Assembly (NCBI GenBank): GCA_021186555.1
Contig: JAJKFL010000003.1
Coordinates: forward strand, 46,101,908 to 46,165,907
Direction of reading: 5' to 3'
Length of the DNA: 64,000 nt
From: Reticulitermes speratus
Lineage: Eukaryota; Arthropoda; Insecta; Blattodea; Rhinotermitidae
Shown here piece by piece: positions 1 through 29,000 of the stretch (the stretch's first letter is position 1; every line of letters starts with the position of its first letter). The translations under genes and the position numbers were made by a program. The notes beneath the pieces are model-generated. The model had not been told where the DNA came from. It worked only from the letters and a program-made list of their open reading frames with translations, and ran no database searches.

Positions 1-473
1 CCGTGAGCATCCTCAAATGAGTTTGTCTTGCATGCCTCATAAAATGTCAGGTATGCTATCATTTGGAATAGTAGGCATAAGTGATGTAAACTCAATGTAC
101 ACAGTAGTAGAGCCTGGTGTGTATGTGTGTGTGTGTGCGTGCGTGAGCGCATACACGCGCACTTGTCCATGTTTACACTGGTGGGATTGTTTGCCAAAAA
201 GACAGGAATCATTTTAATGGAGACAAATATTCTTGCGCTAGCATTCAGATATGCTCACTTATTTGCATATTCACTGACTTACACATGTGACACATATGCA
301 TACACTCATTCTTTAAATCTCTCTGATGACACAAAATGTACAATGCATTCATGACTCCAATTTTGACAAGAAAATTCTGTTGCAGGTGCAGCTCACAAAC
401 ATTATAAAATGGCAATTTTAAAGGTGGTTCCTTTTTTGCAGTCCTTATGATAAACACATCCATTAAATTTCAG

Positions 474-19754
<19,281 letters not shown>

Positions 19755-20639
19755 GAAATTCAAGTTACAGAATGGCTAAACCATCTGGAGTCTAGTTGGA
19801 ACTTATGATCAAGATGGTTTCCTTGAGGTATCCATTCTTGAACATTTCAAGCCTTGAAGATGAGACCACTATGTTGTCACAAAAGATCTGGAATCAAATA
19901 CCCAGTAAAGTAGTGTCACATCCTAGAAGAGCTGATGCCTCATCCACACTGTTGCAAGGACCAAAAAAATCACAAGATGGTTTCCTTGTTTAAAATACTG
20001 TCTTAGGAAATTAATTTTTATTATGCAAGGATTCATACATATAACTTGTGTAGTAATTAATTGGCTTGGGTCTTTTGTGGACAAAATGTACATTTATGCA
20101 GTAGGCTGCAGGCAACCACTAAGCCTAAAAGCCAGACAGAGGGGTTTTAAATTTATATTCCCCTTAAATGCATTTACAATCATACAGTGCACCAAAGCCA
20201 CCAGCAACTGAAGAATTACCTGCACAATAAATACAGCACATGCTTAACATTAATCAGTACAATATTGTATTTTCTCATCTGCTTTCCAAAGATTAAATAT
20301 AACACTATAATTTATACATATCACTCTGTAGGAAGCACAGGGATTGAGGGCATTTGGAAAAGAAAAAAAGAGTGAGAAAATTTTGACATTGAAGAAGCAG
20401 GTAAATGGGAAAATTATTTGTGAGGACCTTCATAATTTCTCGCTTGTAGATTGTCCTCTTGAACCCCTTCTTGCTTCATGATTGATTCACCACTTGTCAG
20501 TATCCTTCATTACATTCTATTTCAAAGGCACACCCTCTTTTTTTTGTCTTTCTTTCTTTTTTTATTATTATTATTATTTATACATATATATATATAATTT
20601 TCTCCTTAGCAGTTTCATCTGTTTTCTTTCCTTACATCT

Positions 20640-21130
20640 GTCATTCCTAAAAAACAGTCTTTTCTTTAGCATCTTTCTTGTTTGAAACAAAGCTCTGTTC
20701 TTCTGAAGTGAACCTCTTCCTTGACATAGGTCTGTCTTTTTTCTCATCCAACAGATTGTGTCCTATCAGGCTAGCAGTGCTGTTTACAGGCTTTGGAAGT
20801 TCACAAACATGTGTATCATCTCTCTCTTTCACTTCAAACAGTCAGTAATATCAATTTTATTCAAAGAAATCTGACATACTTTCTTCTGGTTGGTCCACAG
20901 AAGTCTTGCTCCCTTACTGAACATAAAACTCTGGTTTCAGCAGATAATCCATTTAATTCCACTCTTTGGGAAGATACTCCTCCACCATCTTAGTACTCCA
21001 CTCTGGAGATGGCCAAGGTTTCTGTACAGATGTGATTTAAATCTGCTTTAAAATTCCAGCCACCTAAAGTAATCACTGGACAGTGTTGCTTCTTTTTCTC
21101 CTGTGGGCGACTGACAGTTTACTGTCAGAT
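20640..21130 (-). pseudogene. Decayed antisense coding-like stretch, unrecognised
   Basis: On the minus strand, WPSPEWSTKMVEEYLPKEW, then GSKTSVDQPEESMSDFFE and EVKERDDTHVCELPKPVNST to KKDAKEKTVF read in near-continuous frames broken by several stops. Composition is protein-like (charged, Ser/Thr/Pro-rich). I do not recognise it. A processed pseudogene or chance are both possible. Confidence 0.25.
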
Positions 21131-22239
21131 TTACTGATATGGTGTGATCCTTACTATTCACTTCAGTGAAGGGCTCAGGACAGGCAGCACAAGGACCCTG
21201 CCCCATATTTTTCATTTTTGAAGAGCTATCATTAATATATACACATTTCTGTTGTTTGAAGTATGGGGAAGTGATATGGGTCTCAGCAATTGTAGCTTAC
21301 GTGATCTGTAAAAACTGTCTTGTAAAACCTTGCAATTGTTTAATTCTTGTTCTTCTCATGGCTACATCTGTTTCTCCAATAAGCTACAAACAACTTGGCT
21401 TTGACTTTCCATGCAACATGGAATGCTGCAGCAAATTTACAATCCCATTGTACAGAGGTTGAGAGTAGCTTTTCCTATCAGGCCCAACTGAGCAGGTCTC
21501 ATTACTTCAGCCTGAAGACAGGGACTGATCTGTCCCTGACATGTAGTGTTTTATTAATTTTTTATTACTTTTAAAACACAAGATGACGGACAGAGTCCAT
21601 GAAGCTAATTATCTTAAATGTGAATTTGAGGCTTATCTATTATTTCAGCATTATATGCTAAATATTACAGAACACAGCTGTGGAAAATTTGGGGTATACT
21701 TCTTAATTTTATGGATTTCTTTTAATTATTTAAACATGGCCACCTGATGACGTAGAAAAAGCAGGTATTCAAAATGTTGGTTTCTAGCTCAACCATAATG
21801 GCAAAGGGGACCCTCACAGTTTGGTTTGCCACATTTTTATATAAAATGCCTGTCCCTTTATGTTCAAATACTTTCTCTGATCCTTCATTTATCAGGAATA
21901 TGCAGTGCGAAACAAATCTACGTATATTTGACGAAAGAAAACAATTATCAAATCTGATGGAATTTTGTTTTCTGAATTAATAATTACTTCATGTAAGTAC
22001 ATAAAGACATTCCCTTTACTTCACCATTTTGTAAAATACGGTATTACTGCCATAAATATCCATACTTCCTTCAATTTACTTTCATTTTCCTGCCTTCTAA
22101 TGTGAATATGTGACTGTGGTTTCAAAACTACACACAGGCAGGTCTTGTTTTATGCCAGGGTTACATTCCTGAAAAACGTTGCGCAAATGGAACGTAAAAT
22201 TCCCATTCAAAACATTGTATTTCCTGGGGGTTAGGGGAT

Positions 22240-23130
22240 TGATTGATTGATTTTATTCCATTGGATCCAGTACAGGTTTTACAACCAAAGGATATAGAAT
22301 ATGTCATACATCTGCCACTAAATATGAATACAAAAGCACATTAATTATATAAAAAGAGTCCCCTTTATAAACATCATAGTCAAAATTCACTTACTAACAT
22401 TTCGATCAATACTCTTCCAGTACAATGCAATATTACATTTACTGATATAAATATTATGTGAACCATAATTAATGTCCCAATTACAGCATTATAAATCATT
22501 ATTAATTACTACAAAATTCATCCAGACTATAGAAACAAAGTGTGGTTAAATAAGTCTTCAATAGACTTTTAAATTTCTTTACATTATCCACACACTCCTT
22601 AAGATCTGTTGGCAATTTATTAAAAAGTTTCACACCTGAATATTCAACACCATGTTGGTAAATGGATGTGGATGCAGATGGAACATGAAAATTTTTACTT
22701 TGTCTAGTCGATACACCGTGTCTTTCATAATTTGTGATGAAACAGACTTTCTTCTTCACCACAAATAAAAGTATTGATAAAATGTGTTGAGATTTTAACG
22801 GCAAGACTCCTAACTGCTTAAACAAATTCCTACATGAATCCCTGCTCCTACTGCCTGTTATAATTCTTATTGCTCTTTTTTGCAATCTAAAAATTTTCTG
22901 ACTGTGTGGTGAATTTCCCCAGAATACAATACCATAAGACATGGCAGAATGAAAAAGAGCATAATAGATCATCATCAAAGATATCTGAGACATATTTGGT
23001 TTAACTGATCTTAACACGTATAGCAAACAGAACTTAGCTTATTTAGTAATCCTTCAATATTCTTACTCCAGGACAAAGTGCTATCTAAAGTTAGGCCAAG
23101 AAATTTAGTATGGGAAACATTTGAAACAAC
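22240..23130 (-). mobile_element. LINE 3' fragment nested in Tigger-like element
   Basis: FLGLTLDSTLSWSKN, then a frame change and an intact 174-codon stretch [65 protein letters not shown]. It ends in an AATC-type tail near 22240. It is the best preserved C-terminal LINE domain in the window. Confidence 0.85.
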
Positions 23131-23787
23131 CTCATCCTACATAGTGCATGATCATACCACTAGAGGATATACGGACCTGTAGAGTATATATGTAATGTAT
23201 ATACAGTATATATACATTTCTATACAGTATACAATATACTTATTTATTTCTAATGCTCAGTATGCTAGTATTCTTTTTATGTTACTTCGATAACTGTTTG
23301 TATGGTTCATTCCGATTGGACTGTGGTAGTCTTGCTACACACCACAAATATTCCCTGTTTCAGATTGTTGGCATTTAATGTTATCTAAGCACTTAGCACT
23401 TTCTTTAATTCTATCAACATTATCACGAATTGTGTGTACGCTACTATGAGTGAGTCTAACATTACGGCATATGTCAAAACATCGTTCACCTTTTTAAAGT
23501 CAGCTTATTACTTCTAATTTGTCTTCAATACCAATTGTCTTTCGCCAATTTTTCACTTGGATTGCATTAGGTGATGTAGATTTACGTTTCTCACTCATAT
23601 TGGTAATAAAAGCCAGTGCTGTTGAAGAGGAAATTATAATCAGCCACATGATTATATCACCAATGTAATTAATCCATACACATGAGTGATTGGGTAACAG
23701 TGACGTCACTTTCCGCTAGCCTCCTACAGAAGATAAGTGCGGCCACAGATTGTGTTAAACCGAAAATTATTGCGCAAGTTCGAAAAG

Positions 23788-24082
23788 GTAAAAGGTAAGG
23801 TAAAAAGGTAAAGTTCTCCCTAGAAAAGGCCATGAAGGCCCAGAGGGGGAGTAGAGGTATAGCTCTACTCTTTCTTTAACCTCGGCACTAGATGGGGGTG
23901 GGTGGTCAACTCCACGCCCCGGCCGCTTTACCCCCGGGAAAGAGACCCAGTACCCATTGTATAGGAGGCTGGGTGGGCCCCAGGGCCGGTCTGGACGGCT
24001 ACGAAAAATCCCGTCCCCACCGGGATTCGATCCCAGGACCGTCCAGCCCGTAGCGAGTCGCTATACCCACTACGTTATCCCG
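23788..24082 (-). mobile_element. SINE-1, full length, with 14-bp target duplication
   Basis: Flanked by GCAAGTTCGAAAAG at 23774-23787 and 24083-24096. On the minus strand it starts with a tRNA-like head: box A TAGTGGGTATAGCG and box B GGGATCGAATCCC. The body runs GGGGCCCACCCAGCCTCC, and the tail is TTTACCTT repeats. The low divergence and intact duplication suggest a recent insertion. Confidence 0.92.
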
Positions 24083-24839
24083 GCAAGTTCGAAAAGTGGT
24101 TTAAATTTTCAAGTCGTGTTAAAGAAAAATTGCGCAAAAAGAACTCGCATAAAATGAGACCTGCCTGTACGGACATTCAGACATGCCTGCTGGCACTACC
24201 AATGGTCATGACTGGCACACAGGGAACCACTGCTTAATATATGCTGGCAGACCTTTGTATGTATCTCATCTAATGTGTATCATTCATACATGGTACAAAA
24301 GCTACATAGAGGCAAAAGCCAGTTTATGATCATTAATTGAAGATTTTAATTACACAGGCAGGAAGCATTATGAAATCGCAGTTGTAATAATTATTGTGTT
24401 TTGTTTTCAATTATCTCCTTAACTGAAGTGTTTAGTGATCATGAAATATGTATGTTTCATTCAAACATACAAATACTCTATTTGGAATTGTTATGAAAAT
24501 AACCAATTATTCAGCTGTAAATATTCTACAAACTACTTTCAGACTTGTTTGCATACTTATTTTGTTATTTATTTGTATATTTGTAAACCATTCTGAAATA
24601 TGGTAAAACAGTAGTACATCATTAATACAGAACAGTTTAAATTAAAGTATTTTAGTTTAATCTCCCACAACACGTTGAGTGTTTCTGGGCTTGGTAGTCC
24701 CAATGTCAGGCAGCAACTGATACCTAAGAATCTACAGATTAAGATATAGAAAGTTATAATTTTACCCGGTCTTTGTTGCAACACATCTTAATGATGATTC
24801 TAAAGCAGGAGTACATAAATCCTGATGCCAAGTTGCCTT

Positions 24840-24975
24840 GGAAACTAAATGTTATATAGTGGCACCTAATGTTTGTGGACCAATGGTATGGAATATCCTT
24901 CATGTCACCCTTCTGGCACCTAGAATTTTGAGGTGGCTCCTAGATGTTTAGAAAATCTGTGCAGCCCTACTCTGA
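24840..24975. repeat. hAT-like dispersed repeat
   Basis: CTTCTGGCACCTAGAATTTT, then GAGGTGGCTCCTAGATGTTT is the reverse complement of similar text at 53005-53125. No duplication or transposase seen. Confidence 0.45.
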
Positions 24976-25357
24976 AGAAGGAAGACCCAAAAAGCGATGG
25001 AATGACAAATCTTAAACATGGAGACAGAAGAAGTAGAATCGTCTTAAGGTGTGCAGTTGTTGCTGATGATGGGTTTGACATTTGGCATCAGGACTCCTGA
25101 GGTAAGAACAAAGATTGTGGGTATTTCAGAATTAAGAGGCCATATGAAGGAGTTAGGTGTACCCTGACAACACACCAAAGTTGATGTTGGGAAAATAAGG
25201 TGGGAAGGTGTGGAGAGAATCAAATGGTTAAAGGGAGTCAAATAGTGGTCTTTATGCGAACATGGTAATGCAACTCGTTTTACAATAGCAGTAACTTCCT
25301 TCAGTAATGTTACAGGTGGACAGATATGGTAATGTAAGCTTATCCACAAGCCTTACA

Positions 25358-25643
25358 GCTGCAGTAGCTCAGCTATATAATCTAAGTTATGGGATGGACG
25401 ACCAAGTTCGATTCCCAGCAGAGACATCAGATTTTTCTCATCTCCAGAACATCCAGACTGGTTCTGGGGCCCCCAACCAGGTTCCTATTCAATGGATACC
25501 AGGTGCATTTTCCCCAGGGATAAGGTGGCCATAGCATGAAGTTGGCCATTCACCTCTTGTTTAGTGCTGACACAAGATTAAGTAGGTCTACTCATCTATA
25601 TGTCTTCAATGTGTACACAGGAACAACTTTACCTTTACCTTAT
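25358..25643 (+). repeat. SINE-1, near full length
   Basis: Head with box B-like AGTTCGATTCCC, body CTCATCTCCAGAACATCCAG and GGTTCCTATTCAATGG, tail AACTTTACCTTTACCTT. It lies just beyond the ARH3 polyadenylation signal. Confidence 0.85.
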
Positions 25644-25695
25644 TTATGTATGCATAGACTAAAAACTCTCAGTTACAATTTAGTTTTGTATGTTA

Positions 25696-25701
25696 TTTAT
25701 T
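25696..25701 (-). other. AATAAA polyadenylation signal of ARH3
   Basis: Read on the minus strand, about 105 bases after the ARH3 stop codon, the usual spacing for a short 3' UTR. Confidence 0.5.
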
Positions 25702-25804
25702 CATAAAAACGAAAAACTTAACAGAATTTTGTAATGCTACGGCATTGCAAAGGTATTCTAAAAAGTATTTATTTACGTACAAAAAAAATTGCAAAGCTGA
25801 GGTA

Positions 25805-26008
25805 CTACTTGGAGGCAGTGATCTCGTGCAACTTGTCTGCATACTCAATGAACTGCTCCGTAGCTTCACAGTGTTTCTGGATATTCTCACTGATTATGCT
25901 ATACCCGTAGTAGGCACCAGCAATAGACCCTGCCATGTTGGCTATTGTATCAGTGTCACCTCCCAATGAGATGGCATACTGGATTGTACGTCTGAATGGA
26001 TTCTCTGT
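25805..26008 (-). CDS. ADPRS: ARH3 exon 6 with stop codon
   Basis: Acceptor TTTTCAG. Encodes [20 protein letters not shown] and the second metal-site aspartates, then a C-terminal helix ending HEITASK and TAG at 25807-25805. Confidence 0.95.
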   Translation of the reverse strand, partial: TENPFRRTIQYAISLGGDTDTIANMAGSIAGAYYGYSIISENIQKHCEATEQFIEYADKLHEITASK

Positions 26009-29000
26009 CTGAAAACAAGAACATTCATAATGTTAATTACAAATAAACCATTTTTCAGATATTCCAACACCCAACATTTGGAAGATTTAGGAATCCACAT
26101 CTGCAAGTTTAAAAATGTACTGAATCTTCATCTAATGCACTACAGTTATGTTAAATCAAAGCACTGTGTTTCTCAGTCAATTTTATTCACTGCATCTCAT
26201 CTGGGGTAATCCTGAGTTAATGCAGTCAAAAATCATGTGATCACTTCTATGAGTCTTGATAAGGAGAATTAAAAAATCTGACCAAAATTACAGTCCTTAT
26301 ATTCTAAGCAATTCTTAACCACAATGTTCAAAACTAATATAAAGCCCCCTCAAATTTCAACAGGAAAATTTAACAATTCCTATCTGTAGCTATAACTTCC
26401 ACTGACAACCATTCCACTCTTACACATTATAGTCCTTGAATGATACTATGACAGTTTCATTGAATATGCACGTCATAAACTTGAAAATTTCTTGAAAGGC
26501 AGCTTGATACAATAAACTGTGATAGAGTGTACTTTTTCAACGTAGAACTGTGCATCACAGACCAGACATCGTTGTTGCATAGTGAATGATGATGCCACCT
26601 GCTCTTCATTGCGCAGTACCATGTTAAAAAAACACTATTATCTACAGATAACATTTTAATGGCAAAAGCTGCAATACTGACTGACTACAAGCACCTCTGA
26701 CTACTTCATGACATTGTTTTTGATCACCACTGTCACCTAACATGCATATTCATAACTATAAAAACATCTTGCTACATGCGGACACAATTTCAGCTCTCAG
26801 GCTTATATATAATGTTGAAATATATAGTTTTAATAAGTGACACCATGTTTGCAACAGATAATATTCATACAGAGTTTCATGAAAATTTGTCAGTTTGTTC
26901 CTGAAGTTATTTTGGCAGGGAAGGCATACATATAGACATAACTTCACAACCCTATTTTTTTTTCCAAATTAAGCAGAGTAATTTTTTGACACTGATTTAC
27001 ATACCTTAATTTCAGGTATAGGTGTACATGCTCTGAGAAAACAGAAGATTGCAGTGGGAACAGAATACAGTGCAGCTACACTGTTTCCCAAAATGTTCTC
27101 AACCTCGTCATCATCAGCATGTTCCTTTTTGTCCAAAAGGATCTGCATTTTCTTTAGCTGTGTCTGGTAGGGATATGGGTCGTCATCCAGACCTAAGCTA
27201 CAAAACAGCATGCCTTGTTCAATGCTTGAATACCTCAGCACTAAACATGGAAAGCAATTACAAAGTCAGCCCAGAGGGAACATATCTTAGACAAATGTAG
27301 ATATCTGGTGTGAATCATGATTTGAGACTGGATTTACTGATTAAGCTTTATGTATGCCATTACATCTAGGCACAAAGTGCACTACTATAGTGTATTATCC
27401 TGCATATTTACCATCACACTCATCACATCCAGATATGACTTAGACATGTCAAAGTTCAGGTGGCCTCCAAAGGCATAATGTTGAAAGCGAACTCCATGAA
27501 AATCAGTCCATTTCAAGACTGAAAGGCGGGCACACACTGACATGGTGATCCAACAAGCCTATGTTTTTTCTTTATAACAAAGAAACAAAGATGAAAAGAA
27601 GCAAGATACTGCTCACCCTTCACAGTCTTCCTCAATTTGTGACATCTTTTCTATTAGTTGGGATGAAAAATTCTGTGTATCCAACATTCCTTTTGGATCT
27701 AACTGAAGACTCTGGTATACTGCTATGGCCTATTGGCAGAAAGATGTTCCAAAAACTAGAGATATGAATATCAGAGCACATACAGAAGCAATAACTATAA
27801 TAATACCTTGCACTTATTCATGAACTACATAAATTATTGCAGACACTCCTACATTCAGGTTGGGGAAAGGATGAACATGGGGGCTCAAGCTAGCTGCCTC
27901 CTCCATGCCCACATAGAGTACATTTCAAGAGATGAATAAAATGGCTACATGTTTTGGCTTACACTAGAAGCCATCATCAGGCTAATTTTACATATTCAAA
28001 ACAATGTACTGTATCAAGGAAAGTTATGAGATTTCAAATCTCTTTACATTATGCACATTCCTATAATGCATGGAGTATGTTAAAATTAATTTGTTTTAAT
28101 GCAATAACATAAAATGTCTTTCACAACTTATCTTGTGTGTAAACAGATGACTTATATTATATCATTAGTGTCTTCATGTTGAAAAATGTTGCATTATAAA
28201 TTATTATGTTTGAGATTTCTACATCAGATTCTTAACATGGTGGATGGAAAGCATTCATATATAGGTCCTATGACTTCCTTCCTTTCTTTCTTGACATTTG
28301 GTAGCAGTTGACCTCATTTAGACATGTTTATATTTGTAAAATCCTGTTACAGTGTAACATTTTGATAAATTACTTATGAATTATGTGATGCATGCATATT
28401 TCTTCTTCTTCTTCTTATTATTATTATTTGTACTGTATACTGTGACTGACTTTAATAATATGTATTTAACCTCTTTAATGCAATGCAATGGCATCACTGA
28501 TCAGTGTACATTTATAAGATCAGGCCTGAAACTGAAGTGGGAAGACAATATTAAACTGGATCTTCAAGAAATAGGATGGAGGATGTGGATTGGATTGATC
28601 TGGCTCAGGACAGAGACAGATGGTGGGCTCTTGTGAATGCAGTGATGAACCTTTGGGTTCCACAAACACAGAGAATTCTTGAATAGCTGAGTAACTATTA
28701 TCTTCTGAGGAAAAACTTTGTTCCATGGACTTGATCCATTAGCTAGCTACCAGACTATATGGTGTCATCCCAAAAGACCGTAACCTTCATAATTACTGGC
28801 GTAACAACCTCAAATCCTGCAGTCAACATCAAGATTACAGTCTTCTGGGTTGTAACACTATGTAGCCTCCTAGATTAGCACAAACATTTTACAGGAATCC
28901 ACTGCCTCCAATTTCAAGGTAGAAGAGTGTAAACCCTGAAGATGGAAGCAGCAGGTCCCTCCAGAATGTTGGTAACTAGCTACTACAATACACAGTGCCA

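Larger units (their letters stand above)
22135..24167. mobile_element. Pogo/Tigger-like element with nested LINE and SINE
   Basis: Ends are inverted: CAGGCAGGTCTTGTTTTATG at 22135 and the reverse complement of CAGGCAGGTCTCATTTTATG ending at 24167, similar to Tigger termini. On the minus strand about 23710-23330 is a decayed transposase N-terminus (MSEKRKSTSPNAIQVKNW, EDKLEVIS, then DICRNVRLTHSSV and IRDNVDRIKESAKC), matching the CENP-B/psq helix-turn-helix of Tigger transposases, with stops. A LINE fragment (22240-23130) and a SINE (23788-24082) lie inside. Confidence 0.75.

Noticed and set aside
1-473. Upstream Pvr Ig exon at the window's left edge
   Set aside because: No Ig-like peptide or convincing splice pair is visible; only GT-rich intron text is seen.
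23950-24082. tRNA gene on the minus strand
   Set aside because: It is the head of SINE-1, repeated elsewhere in the window.
27412-27518. Minus-strand open stretch ([18 protein letters not shown]) with CTTTCAG acceptor and GTAAAT donor, a possible extra ARH3 exon
   Set aside because: Its phases (1 in, 0 out) do not fit between exon 4 (ends phase 2) and exon 5, it does not match ARH3, and the six-exon model already gives the expected length.
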